Source of the DNA: PGYR01 sp034670025
Lineage (GTDB): Bacteria > Bacteroidota > Ignavibacteria > Kapaibacteriales > UBA2268
Direction of reading: 5' to 3'
DNA: 64,000 nt
NCBI GenBank assembly: GCA_034670025.1
Contig: JAXMOE010000004.1
Span: forward strand, 186,001 to 250,000
Under the pieces are notes generated by a model. It did not search any database and was not told the origin of the DNA. It saw only the letters and a program-made list of their open reading frames with translations. Positions 24,201 to 32,392 of the stretch are shown piece by piece. The translations under genes and the position numbers were made by a program. Within the stretch, counting starts at the first letter, position 1. Every line of letters starts with the position of its first letter.

Positions 24201-27200
24201 GGTTAGTACCCAAATCCATTTCCCATTCATTGCTCAGTTTGTATAGTGACGGATAATATCTTGGTGCATTACCGCTAGTATCTTCAGGAATGTTATAATC
24301 AAAAGTGAAATCCATTGTATTCAATGAACTTATGTTCTCTTGACCAACAGTCCAGTACTTTTTCAAAGTATTTTCACTTATTCTCTGTGGGTGTTTTGCA
24401 GCATTAAGCTGAACCGAAAGTGATGGTACGCCTGAGTAACTTCCATCAATTTCTAATAACGCAGGATTGTATAAAGTATCGACAGCAAGAGGATATTCGA
24501 ATGATTGAGTACCACCACTATTGTTAAACTCTTTATTAAGAACACCGGCTAAGTTTTCTGTTCCAGTAACCTTATAATTTCTATCAATACCGAAGCCACC
24601 AGGGCCAGCAGTCAAAGTTGCATTGTTCGTGAAAGTAAGTGTATCACTATCAGCGATGTTTACTATTGTTTCAGAAGTATGAGTTGTAGGCCCATCTATT
24701 CTTACATTAGTATTTACATTAATATCGTTAGAGTCTTTGTTTATAACTACATTTCCTAAATCGACTCTTTCAGTACCACGTAAGTTTTGGTCCTTTCCTT
24801 CGTAAAAAGTAATAGTTCCAGTGCTTGGGTCAAAACCATCAGTAGTATCTGCAATTATATCACCAGCAATATCTATATCATTTCCATTTGCATCTAAAAT
24901 TCCACTTGTAAACAGTAAAGAGTCAATAATAGTTACATCATCATTTAATTCAATAACACTATTGTGTTTTACTCCTCTTGATTCAATAGAAGCAACTGTA
25001 GTAGGTATTAAAGTACCTATATTTTGAGTAAATACTGAATTCGGATTTCTAACGACTATCGAATAATCTTCCGCTTCACCAGCGTTACTACTACAAGGAG
25101 TGTTATTGTTATTATCTCTATACATTACTCTCATTTGGGTATAACCCTCAGCAACATTAGCTGGAACAGTAAAAGTATTCGAAGCAACATTTGAATTAAA
25201 ATTCATTGATATTACTCTTTCACCACCATCGCTCCAATCTCCATCTCTATTCCAATCTATAAAGACTCTTAGTCTTCTGTTTCCACTATTTGACTCTCTT
25301 TCGACCTCTATCGAATATGTCTGACCTACTTCCAATTCAGCTACGTAGTCATGGAAAGACAATATATTTACTAAACTATCTCCAGTGGAGTTAGTCATTA
25401 CTATGTTATTAGAAGCATCTCTTACAGTTACTCTTTCAATATATCTTCCATTATTGCTCATATTAACTGAACAATAATTGTGATAGAAAGGAAAACTTCT
25501 ATTTGCATTCTCAGGATTGTCACCTTCAGCTGTGAAGATAAAGTTCGAACTATCTTCTATAGCTCTTGCATAACTTTTCAAATTACCAAGTCCCCTTACT
25601 CCAGATGGTGAAATATCATTCAGACCATCAGTCGAACCTATTATAACAGTACCACCTTTTTCAACTTTGAATGAATTCCCTCTCAATTCAAAGATATCCA
25701 TATCTAGTGTACCACCTGGCTTAACCACTGTGTTAGGACCAACTTTTGCTAAGTATCTAAATGGATTACCTCGGGCTGTATATTCGCCCATACCAATTGC
25801 AGCATCTAATGTTACCGTATGACCTGAATCAATAAGTACATTATCATATTGTCTTAAAGGGAATTTTCTAAAATTTACAGTTGGTGAGACTGTATCAGAT
25901 ACATTTATGCTACTATTGTGACTTACAGTTGACCATGTATTTTCATCAGTCCAATCTCCATCTTGTCTAGAATAAAAAGTAATAAACTGCGCCTTACCAT
26001 TCTGGTTACCCAAAACAAAGTCACCTAATAACAAATTCCCATTATCTAATGTTTTTGTAGTTCCCCAAGGTTTAGTGATGTCTTCAACGTCAGTATAAAC
26101 CAAGTAGCCCTCTGTACCATTACCAGATGTATTGTTAAAGCTTGGAGTTCTTGACATATCTCTAGTGTCAGTACAAATACCACCATTATCTGGCCAAACT
26201 GATTCCCAAAGAACTGTATCGCCAAAGTGTTTGTTGAATGCAAAATCGGCACAACTATAATCGTCTAATTGTTCCCAATCTTCTGAATCTCTATACTCTC
26301 CACGAATATCAAAATTCCTTGTACCTCTTACAAAACTTGACCAATCTGGCTTAGATAGTCTCCAGTATCTATGAACTATACGACCTGGATAAATAGGAGG
26401 ATAATCTTCTGTAATAATTGAACCATTCATATAAGGATAATCTTCTGGCTTTACGTCTAAGCTTAAATAACCAGCAGTTGAACCTGTACCACTTCTCATA
26501 TCCAAATAGAATGGAGAGTAGTAGAGAGTATCACCAACTTCAAAAGTTATGTTACTTGCATCGCCAGCAGGAATGTTCTTTATCAATGGACCATTTATAT
26601 GTCCTTCACCAGTTCTAATTACAGTTCCTTCAACTAAAACAAAGTTGCCTGGCTTTCTTGCATATATTATACCTTCATTTGAACCATTGAATCTAAGTTG
26701 ATCAACAATATTTAATGGAGAATTGTCTTCTAATATAATATTACCTGTTGGTTTATCAACTCTTACACTATATATTACTAATGAATCAGTATCTTCATCA
26801 TTAATATATTGAGTTGAATCTCCACTAAATTCAATAATAGGTGTACTAGAATAGCTAAAATCAGCACCTAGAGCCCTTCTCAGGTTTCCTTCAATAGTAA
26901 ATGAAGTATTGTAATCAAACTCACCATCTTTAATGTAAAGGGAGTCGAGTATAGTTTTGCTTGGTTGATTAAAAGTTAATGAGTTAGCTGTTTTGTTAAC
27001 ATATAATCTAAATACATTGTCTGGTATTCCATTACCAATAAATTGGTTTGAAGTCCCTGTATATTCAAAAGTACCAAGATTGTGGTTGTTAAAGTTATAA
27101 TTTCTCGTACTCATTTGTACAGCACCACTTGGACCAGTGGTTATACCTTGGAAGTGTGCCAGTTGAATAGTTGAATACTCATTCAGTCTAAATTCACCTG

Positions 27201-30200
27201 TACCACTTATAAAGTGATTATCTGTAAAGTCTATTGTTCCTGATGAATCTACATTTACAAACTGGTCATTAGTCTTATCAGCACTTAGTGTAATTGTTTT
27301 ATCATCACCAATAAATACATTCGAAGTTAAAGTCGGTTCTATAGAAGTGGCAGCACCACCATATCTTTCGATAGACCAACTCGCTGGAGTTGACCAATCA
27401 CCATCAGCAATACTATAAAAGCTATAGTTCGAAGGTTCACCAGTTATATAAGTTCCAAAATCCTGTGTTTCAAAAAATGTAATACTTGAAGCCGTTTTAG
27501 CACCATAGTAAGGACTGCCTTGTCTTTCAGGGAATATCCACTGTCCACCATCCCATAATCTCATTTCAAAGAATTCAGGGTCAGCACCATTTCTTAAATC
27601 ATTAGTAGCAACAAAGTTTAAAGTTGCGTTATAAGTTCTTGTTAATAAATCAAAGCTTGAGAGTGAAGGAACAGTCACAGACCATTGTCTTCTAACATTT
27701 CTATCATCAGACATCAAGCTATTAGCAGGTAAAAGACCGTTAGACACAGGGCTGGTAGATGCTGTAATTGTGTCTGCCTTAATGCTAACAAGCCCAGCAG
27801 TACCTGCAACACCATTTACTTCAAAGTTTACAGGAGTATAAGACTCAGCCGTCCCAACTTCGTATAACGTAGCAGAAGCTGCTGTAGAAACTTGTTTCCA
27901 CATTGTTCCATCAATATGACCTGGAGTTGCACCAGGTCTGATCACATTTCCTAAAGCTGTTAATCTTTTAGCTCCAGTAATTATATTACCATCTTCTAAA
28001 GTAAGGTCTCCATTAACATTCAGCCCACTTTCTAAAGCAATACCAACAGCAGTTATATCCACTCCATTGGGATTACGAACTATCATTTGGTCAAATTCTT
28101 CATCCTCAACAGTATTAGTAACTGTTTGAGTAATGCCACCATTAAAATATAATTTGGCATCGTTTGTAGTGTAAGTACCACCCAAGTTCAACCAATTTCC
28201 TAAAAGTGTTACATTCGTAGCTTGTTGTAAAAAAGTAGAAGTAGCGTTTATTTGAATATCATTAGCTATTTTTAACTCATCTTGTGGTTTTACAATACCA
28301 CTTCCTGCAATGACTAAATCATAGAAGTTGTTTTCTGAGGTATCTCTACTTATTATATTAATCGTAGAAGCAGTGATTGGTGAACGCATCATGACTAAAT
28401 TTGTACCAGAATTAAACATACTTCCAGCATCTTGGTTAACCCAATCACCTTCAACAACCAAATCATAGCCATTCAAATTGAAAGTAGATTGATTTCTTAA
28501 AGTCAAATCACCTCTAACTACATAGAAAGGGTTTCCAGTTTCATCCAAATTTTTATTTCCAGTACTGTCAATTATCAAGTTATGATATGTTAGGAATCCA
28601 GATGAATCAGTAGGACTTTGCGGTCTTATCGGAATTGTTTGAGTTCCACCATTCTTGTTGAATATAACTGTAGAGTTACTAGTCAAGAACTGATAAGTTG
28701 TTGAACTAAATATCAAATCTGATATTTTGAATAATTCCTTTATCTTTATTTGACCATTAGAAGGGAAAGTTACGTTACCACTTCTATTTCCAGATATTTC
28801 CAAATTGTGATATTGCAATACAGCAGGAGTTGTTACATTCGTCGGTATTTCTGCAGAACCAGAACCCATAAAATGTATTAAACCATTTGTAAAGTAAGGT
28901 GCAGAGTAATTTGCTGGAAATGAGTTTCTTATCCTCAATTCACCAGCATTCATTTGTAGCAGTCTATTAGGTGTAGATCCATTTATTGAATATGAACCAA
29001 TATCTAATATACCATCTTTAATTACAAGGGAATCTTTTATAGAAATAAATTCATTTATCTCTAATATATTAGAAGGTGTCGCTTTATCTAATATCAAAGT
29101 TCTAATTGTTGCTGGTAACCCGTTACCAGTATATTGCAACGCGTCAGTACCTTCATATATATAAAATACATTTTCAGAGAAATCTTTCTCAGGAGAACGC
29201 ATATTACCAATTGTATTCCCAGCATCTATACCATCAGTACTAGTAATTCTCAAAGTTGCTTCATCTAATACTTTTATAGTGTCTGCAAGAATGTAGTTTT
29301 CACCAGTAAATACTATTTCAGAATTTTCTTCTATACTGATAACATTAACTTTATCTCCATTGGCATCTACAGTAACAGTGTTATCTCTTATTCTAACTCT
29401 GTCAGAACCAACTGTTGGTATAGTAGTAGATGGCGCACCACCAAATCCAAGTTTTGACCAAGTATTCGGGTCATCATAATCACCATCTGCTCTACTGTAA
29501 TAAGTAGAAATAGCTGCATCTTCTATACCTGCAGTCCAATCGCCTTCTATATCATCAACTTGTTCTGAGTAAATCAAATCAGCGTTGATATCAACTACTT
29601 GGTTTGCTGCACCTGGATTTACTAACCAAAAAGCACTACCATCAGGAAAAGGAGGAGTATATTCCAACACCTCATAATTACCCTCATTAGTTGTTACTTC
29701 CGAGTTGTGATACTTAAATAATAAGTTTGCTCCTTCTGAGCTAATATTGATATTTTCTTTTTCTAAAACCCAGTACTTTGAAAGAGCGTTATTAGCTATT
29801 TGCAAAGCAGGGTGTTCTGTTGCTACTGCTTTAGTTTGTACATAAGCATCAGCATTAACTGTTACTTTACCCAAAAGAAAAGTAAAATCTACAAAGTTAT
29901 ATACATTTCCCGATGGACCATCAGTAACTATTGGGAATCTATAATTATATGGAAGAGTCGCGGTAGTAGGAATTTCCTTCCTTACGAATCCACTATTGAT
30001 ACCATCATCACTAAATATACTTCTATTTAAACCATAAGCTTTTTGGTTGGCATTATTTGTAAATATATTACCTGCTTGGCCAATAGTTAAAGTATCATCA
30101 GCAATATCTACTAAAGTGTTTTTTAATAGTCTTAAGTTCTCATCGACTCTTACATCACCAGTTAACCTGATGTTTCCACCAGCTTTATCGACTGTCAGCC

Positions 30201-30504
30201 CATAAAATTTAGATTCATTGGAACCACCAATTTGTTGGTCGGCATTTGAGTTGAAAAGCGTAACACCACCATTAGCAGTCATATTACCGTCATTTGTCCA
30301 ATCTTCTGTTACTACAACAGAGTCATTGGCATTAACAGTAAATTGCGAGTTGGCGTTTAATACCACACTTCCATCAATAGCAATTTTGGCATTGTTCGTT
30401 AAGTGAACAGTACCATTACCACTAACATTTAGCCCAGCTTGCGAGTAAGCAGCAAAGCTAAAAAGAACAGAAAGTATAAAAATTTGTATAAATCTTAGAT
30501 TCAT
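18283..30504 (-). CDS. Giant modular surface protein (4073 residues)
   Basis: One uninterrupted 12.2 kb frame with a signal peptide (to about residue 21, AAYSQ). The protein repeats a block of about 450-700 residues seven times. Each block holds short-strand, Asn/Thr/Gly-rich solenoid sequence, a GxxxGxxxR...F.VG...Y.PV element, a [RK][YFW]W element (KYWVLEKEN, HRYWRLSKP, RFWKISAGD) and a [FY][FY]S-x(3)-G[DN][WY]...W motif. GxW-x(5)-W modules of this kind are widespread in Bacteroidota cell-surface adhesins. A GEVED-type domain (FIDWNRDGDWSDGGER, then AGEAEDYSIVV) lies at about residues 1650-1825. There is no canonical T9SS sorting domain; it ends GIIDIGN. It starts 9 bases after the 366-residue gene. 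An adhesin or structural filament role is inferred. Confidence 0.85.
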   Translation of the reverse strand: MNLRFIQIFILSVLFSFAAYSQAGLNVSGNGTVHLTNNAKIAIDGSVVLNANSQFTVNANDSVVVTEDWTNDGNMTANGGVTLFNSNADQQIGGSNESKFYGLTVDKAGGNIRLTGDVRVDENLRLLKNTLVDIADDTLTIGQAGNIFTNNANQKAYGLNRSIFSDDGINSGFVRKEIPTTATLPYNYRFPIVTDGPSGNVYNFVDFTFLLGKVTVNADAYVQTKAVATEHPALQIANNALSKYWVLEKENINISSEGANLLFKYHNSEVTTNEGNYEVLEYTPPFPDGSAFWLVNPGAANQVVDINADLIYSEQVDDIEGDWTAGIEDAAISTYYSRADGDYDDPNTWSKLGFGGAPSTTIPTVGSDRVRIRDNTVTVDANGDKVNVISIEENSEIVFTGENYILADTIKVLDEATLRITSTDGIDAGNTIGNMRSPEKDFSENVFYIYEGTDALQYTGNGLPATIRTLILDKATPSNILEINEFISIKDSLVIKDGILDIGSYSINGSTPNRLLQMNAGELRIRNSFPANYSAPYFTNGLIHFMGSGSAEIPTNVTTPAVLQYHNLEISGNRSGNVTFPSNGQIKIKELFKISDLIFSSTTYQFLTSNSTVIFNKNGGTQTIPIRPQSPTDSSGFLTYHNLIIDSTGNKNLDETGNPFYVVRGDLTLRNQSTFNLNGYDLVVEGDWVNQDAGSMFNSGTNLVMMRSPITASTINIISRDTSENNFYDLVIAGSGIVKPQDELKIANDIQINATSTFLQQATNVTLLGNWLNLGGTYTTNDAKLYFNGGITQTVTNTVEDEEFDQMIVRNPNGVDITAVGIALESGLNVNGDLTLEDGNIITGAKRLTALGNVIRPGATPGHIDGTMWKQVSTAASATLYEVGTAESYTPVNFEVNGVAGTAGLVSIKADTITASTSPVSNGLLPANSLMSDDRNVRRQWSVTVPSLSSFDLLTRTYNATLNFVATNDLRNGADPEFFEMRLWDGGQWIFPERQGSPYYGAKTASSITFFETQDFGTYITGEPSNYSFYSIADGDWSTPASWSIERYGGAATSIEPTLTSNVFIGDDKTITLSADKTNDQFVNVDSSGTIDFTDNHFISGTGEFRLNEYSTIQLAHFQGITTGPSGAVQMSTRNYNFNNHNLGTFEYTGTSNQFIGNGIPDNVFRLYVNKTANSLTFNQPSKTILDSLYIKDGEFDYNTSFTIEGNLRRALGADFSYSSTPIIEFSGDSTQYINDEDTDSLVIYSVRVDKPTGNIILEDNSPLNIVDQLRFNGSNEGIIYARKPGNFVLVEGTVIRTGEGHINGPLIKNIPAGDASNITFEVGDTLYYSPFYLDMRSGTGSTAGYLSLDVKPEDYPYMNGSIITEDYPPIYPGRIVHRYWRLSKPDWSSFVRGTRNFDIRGEYRDSEDWEQLDDYSCADFAFNKHFGDTVLWESVWPDNGGICTDTRDMSRTPSFNNTSGNGTEGYLVYTDVEDITKPWGTTKTLDNGNLLLGDFVLGNQNGKAQFITFYSRQDGDWTDENTWSTVSHNSSINVSDTVSPTVNFRKFPLRQYDNVLIDSGHTVTLDAAIGMGEYTARGNPFRYLAKVGPNTVVKPGGTLDMDIFELRGNSFKVEKGGTVIIGSTDGLNDISPSGVRGLGNLKSYARAIEDSSNFIFTAEGDNPENANRSFPFYHNYCSVNMSNNGRYIERVTVRDASNNIVMTNSTGDSLVNILSFHDYVAELEVGQTYSIEVERESNSGNRRLRVFIDWNRDGDWSDGGERVISMNFNSNVASNTFTVPANVAEGYTQMRVMYRDNNNNTPCSSNAGEAEDYSIVVRNPNSVFTQNIGTLIPTTVASIESRGVKHNSVIELNDDVTIIDSLLFTSGILDANGNDIDIAGDIIADTTDGFDPSTGTITFYEGKDQNLRGTERVDLGNVVINKDSNDINVNTNVRIDGPTTHTSETIVNIADSDTLTFTNNATLTAGPGGFGIDRNYKVTGTENLAGVLNKEFNNSGGTQSFEYPLAVDTLYNPALLEIDGSYSGVPSLSVQLNAAKHPQRISENTLKKYWTVGQENISSLNTMDFTFDYNIPEDTSGNAPRYYPSLYKLSNEWEMDLGTNPTAYPDEINSVNSIYFEGDWTAGESNAFFLGRNYYSRNTGDWDIPSNWSTVGHAGPPSSYFPGEITLEDTVYIDGHRIAFNVDTSQVDTITIGGTFGGVSAAGRGILDFDVSPLDKKLVINNSLFLDTDGKIEKSVQLGSTDTLSIAQDLINNGLAANSAGVDFHNSENDFLLLEFYGDENSSLAGNGNWDGISIVNLDKDGGLLDSLLINSATLGAASPTFDDYGFNLISGVLKHYNNYDFTAANDDGLGIKMGQFAGIEVENGRLISKDEVKTDVNNTIEVSGGEFIIGDEPDENFIFQNNTLVNLNGGKMTVAGVFDGDFVGATVRLNVENDSELKVLKIGATDPGKVGLNINAGSELNMNSGRIIVANAIPGSNADYRVNSAVGSGFTGGTVQIGDSTDTNPNAEIKVFGTTPINNLHVVGPTITALQVGANVSVRNELEIDNDATYNLSTNSLAVGGDITNYGLFDASNGNIADFRLLTLNGTGDQVILNDDASGLELHNLTINKPSGNVLLSDVGNSNIVVHRNLEFATGNNAYIDGSSNGFDPFVELSPSGGSSPAIIRNGKGHMYGRMYRRFPANTANRLFAVGAADIDEYRPANVKTTSNGNTAGLIGVAHYNIDHPNLDNSIMNTAVNILNYWNINTNGFALGIGNKYELKLDYLNPADIRNSANTSLFEQFLYDPACPPPPAVCPPGTGTWTALATSQRTTTSITSEQNSLYGDVVISEPSGITFYSIADGNWKIASNWSTVGYGGAPAARYPDLNSDIVRIGDGMRITMPSGIVHDRVRAVIVEDVNAPGELYILGSLGSLKASAFTIDDECTLAFSHTGGIADNNTQGALQTNTKSFGVANYIFKAENASMISGKGFPDTTASITVDITDPTESVFTSTYGGAPPIKVRDSISVKEGSYESGNRNFRLYGNFSQYENGMWKPLLGEFLVAGDNLKDFNIGNADGLSFHELNVTGGDINVNLFPTGGANSHLYVDSELNLLDTTQIKVRADDRKVILEQNAIVNRTGTGFVDGTMQRYFEAGVDSKEFAIGLDDIYTPVTVTTDNGTGGVAGGFDAIALEPVANEPYWGNRLDPAARIERFWKISAGDGTVDLGTRKFDTKFEFPASELASITVADAVIRRETLQVGLNPHWYQRQRTELDWIAANAEVELSATSDLWNDFGNFYIGEKPQRIFYSNNNGDWTDNTSWALDEAGTIFLPPGVYPNNDPTEMEDIVIVDDSDEIALDTIPQVAGLTIQENSTFEIGLGQYVSESPDVPSTFDLTGGTIDNKSEFGIDSDPNQSWVRFPTKNIDTDIDFIFSGTTDQIFGDEFPNDINSLTISNTGPDGDNTVAIGDDDYNIATDLVITDGDLRHSGDGNELSVEGDITTSEPLVLNEDVDGNPICSDLTLSGSGANNQNVNGPGAITFCNLNMDRGVGTGIGVLNTPATVTGTVNLLVGANPNSQIFELAVGGDLSVTNTDPNAMTGGTGGANPRMIRTSKAGGSLCRTVTTNGSYTWPIGSLEGGNDLYAPAVLTTDATGTDGDVCLKTNSGTNTDPLNSHNEVSADADDYISRYWAVNSTTTTITGQLDFIYNDADIQGNENSFDRVGNWSNPEEASPGSWTTYNTGIDVANNTFSTPATFDPTDMVGDWTLAELSAFRRIFFSRQTGNWTDANSWTPNSTHIGPIFGAGITPNMAQDSVVIGGGNAGVNNHIITLDVAGSVTIGGLALGTAAANTGTLMTGPNVINGEYFDMGELSTLGVGSAVGITPLGTAAGNIQTTLTRDYTNVPGNTSFIYNGITNQVTGSGLPATVQNFEVDNSGAASDNVVTLQSSIAVQGDLAITQGVADFQTQIANSSNSLGDMSIAANARLRIGGTNDLVTSANNYATYNLDILSIVEFYGTAQTVSNLPTNLVSGLGFCVLNNPGLKTVNAPLLIRSDLTIINDATLDNQVGVNSLQVNGSVYNEATIENKGIIDIGN
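19190..29500 (-). repeat. Seven-fold repeated module inside the giant surface protein
   Basis: The [FY][FY]S...G[DN][WY]...W motif recurs at about residues 348, 1038, 1518, 2141, 2843, 3295 and 3763, that is near bases 29460, 27390, 25950, 24080, 21975, 20620 and 19215. Copies differ in sequence (for example YSRADGDYDDPNTW against FSRQTGNWTDANSW), so this is an old protein-level repeat and not a recent DNA duplication. An eighth copy is in the next gene near 16360. Confidence 0.8.
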
Positions 30505-30513
30505 TTTTTTGTT

Positions 30514-31614
30514 TTATTTTATTACAGTAATGTAAAAGTCTAAAGTATTGGGTCCATTCAAATCTGTGTCTGTGGCATTGTGGAATGTGATCATTACTTT
30601 ACCGCTTGCCGAAACTCTTGAATAAGCAACTGCTAATCTACCGTTAGCATAACCATCGCTACTCGGATTTACAATTACTGTAGAGCCAGTTTCTGCACCA
30701 GTAAAGTTCACTTCAACTGATTCTTGTTCATATTTATCTACGTCTGGTATTGTTACACTTACTGTTCTTCTTATAACGCTTGTAAATACAGTCCCATCAT
30801 CACCTAATTTAAAGTCACCCTCTACATCAAGTGAAGCAGTAGGTGCGTTTGTTTTAACACCAACATTTCCAGCATTATCAATTGCAAAAGGAGTAGTGTC
30901 ACTTGCTTCATCATTTACTAATAATGTTTGGCCAGTACCTGTATTTTCAATAAACAATGCACCACCGTTTCCAGAGTTAGTAATTTCTACTGACTCATCA
31001 GCAGCATTAGTAGAAGTAAATTGTACAGCACCATCTGTTACATTAATAGTTCTTCCACTACCTGCACCACCTTGATCGTAAGCTTGGTCTAAAGTATTTC
31101 CACCGCCGCTACCAGCAGGGGTTGTTGGTACCCATTCGCTTGCAGTTCCATCCCATTGTAACACTTGCCCATTGGTCGGAGCCGTGTTTGAAACAGCTCT
31201 AGTCTGAATACCAGTTACTGTAGCAACACCAGCAGTTGTCGCACTCAAATCTTGACTAAAGTCAAATGTTTGCAAGTTGCCCGAAGCGTCTGTTGAAACA
31301 AATTGATCAACTGTATAGGTTGTAGCATCTGCTAAGCCAACCCAAGTAGTTGCGCCTGCATCATAATGTTCAAATTGATTTGTAGTTGTATTGAAGATAA
31401 GCAATGCGTTTGCTATTGGAGCAGGGATATTTCCTCGCTGAGCAGTTGTCATTCTCGGAATCAACATACCTTTAGGAGTAGTTACATAAGTAACGTGGAG
31501 TGCCGAAGAATTATCAGGAGAAGTTGTATTTATACCAATATTTTCACTTTGTGAAAACAAATTGGGTGTTAAAATAAATACTAATAGTAGCGAAAGAATT
31601 AGATGTTTTTTCAT
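30514..31614 (-). CDS. Secreted tail-fibre-like repeat protein
   Basis: A 366-residue protein with a signal peptide (to about residue 21, NLFSQ). The mature start, IGINTTSPDNSSALHV, and a second copy of that theme near residue 250 (VGVKTNAPTASLDVEGDFKLGDDGT) are typical of secreted proteins in Bacteroidota that resemble the shaft of phage tail fibres. The middle is Gly/Thr/Asn-rich (LQWDGTASEWVPTTP). The last 80 residues look like a compact beta domain ending LDFYITVIK. It is the first gene of the surface-protein run, 9 bases before the giant gene. There are no phage structural genes nearby, so a prophage origin is not supported. Function unknown. Confidence 0.75.
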   Translation of the reverse strand: MKKHLILSLLLVFILTPNLFSQSENIGINTTSPDNSSALHVTYVTTPKGMLIPRMTTAQRGNIPAPIANALLIFNTTTNQFEHYDAGATTWVGLADATTYTVDQFVSTDASGNLQTFDFSQDLSATTAGVATVTGIQTRAVSNTAPTNGQVLQWDGTASEWVPTTPAGSGGGNTLDQAYDQGGAGSGRTINVTDGAVQFTSTNAADESVEITNSGNGGALFIENTGTGQTLLVNDEASDTTPFAIDNAGNVGVKTNAPTASLDVEGDFKLGDDGTVFTSVIRRTVSVTIPDVDKYEQESVEVNFTGAETGSTVIVNPSSDGYANGRLAVAYSRVSASGKVMITFHNATDTDLNGPNTLDFYITVIK

Positions 31615-31666
31615 GTAATTAGCCGATATAAAATATATTATCGTATCTGTTTATTTATAATTAAAA

Positions 31667-31687
31667 CAAATATACATTACATGTCAA
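31667..31687 (-). promoter_or_regulatory. Candidate promoter of the surface-protein operon
   Basis: Minus strand: TATATTTG (31674-31667) fits the Bacteroidota -7 box TAnnTTTG, 52 bases before the ATG at 31614. The nearest upstream TTTG is only 10 bases away instead of 19-21. A TTGACA (31687-31682) is also present. The position is right but the pairing of boxes is uncertain. Confidence 0.4.
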
Positions 31688-31738
31688 ATTAAGTAAATAA
31701 GTAGTAATACCTAATTTCATTTTTTGTAATGTTATTAC

Positions 31739-32392
31739 TTAGCTACCCCTTGATATAGCGTACCTTATAAGCTCAGCTACATTATTTACATCTAATTTTT
31801 GCATTAAGTTATATCGGTGGGATTCTACAGTTCTTACACTTATAAAGAGATTATCCGCTATTTCTTGGCTCGTTTTGCCTGTTGCGACCAAATCTAATAT
31901 TTCTTGCTCTCTTTTGGTGATAACTATTGGTTCTGGGTCTAATTCAGCAGAAGACACGGCTTTCCGTTGTAACAAACGAACAACACTTTTACTAAATACT
32001 CTTTCCCCTTTGATTACATTAAATACAGCGTCAACTAACTCTTTTGACTTTATATCCTTTGAAAGATAACCATCAGCCCCGGCGGCCAATGCATTTTCTA
32101 AGTGGAACGAATCTTCGTAAGCGGTGAGCATAATAACTAAGCAATCTAATTTCTTTTCGCGTATTTTCTTCAGTGCCTCTATTCCATTTAACTTAGGCAT
32201 TAGTATATCACTTATTACAACATCGGGTTTGTGATATTCAACAATATCGACCAAATCTTGACCATTGCTCGCTTCATCCAAAATTCTAATTGCTCGATTA
32301 ACAGACAGTAATCTTCTTATTCCAGCTCTTACTATTTCGTGGTCGTCGGCTAAGACTATTCTCAGTGGGTTACTTTCCGATGGTTCTTTCAT
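31739..32392 (-). CDS. NarL/FixJ-type response regulator
   Basis: A 217-residue two-domain regulator. The receiver domain (about 10-125) has the acidic pair DD in VLADDHE, the phospho-acceptor Asp in VVISDILMP and the Lys in LSKDIK. The C-terminal LuxR-type helix-turn-helix (about 150-215) reads ITKREQEILDLVATGKTSQEIADNLFISVRTVESHRYNLM. It would bind DNA on phosphorylation by an unknown kinase; none is adjacent. Its ATG overlaps the TGA of nadE by four bases (ATGA), so the two are translationally coupled. It lies just upstream of the surface-protein operon and on the same strand, so control of that operon is possible but unproven. Confidence 0.93.
   Translation of the reverse strand: MKEPSESNPLRIVLADDHEIVRAGIRRLLSVNRAIRILDEASNGQDLVDIVEYHKPDVVISDILMPKLNGIEALKKIREKKLDCLVIMLTAYEDSFHLENALAAGADGYLSKDIKSKELVDAVFNVIKGERVFSKSVVRLLQRKAVSSAELDPEPIVITKREQEILDLVATGKTSQEIADNLFISVRTVESHRYNLMQKLDVNNVAELIRYAISRGS

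Noticed and set aside
18667..30406. Open frames antisense to the giant gene
   Set aside because: They are shadows of a repetitive Asn/Thr/Gly-rich gene and lack start sites and coding character.
30514..31614. Possible prophage remnant because of tail-fibre-like sequence
   Set aside because: No capsid, portal, terminase, integrase or attachment repeats are near, and the protein has a secretion signal. Such fibres are common in secreted Bacteroidota proteins.
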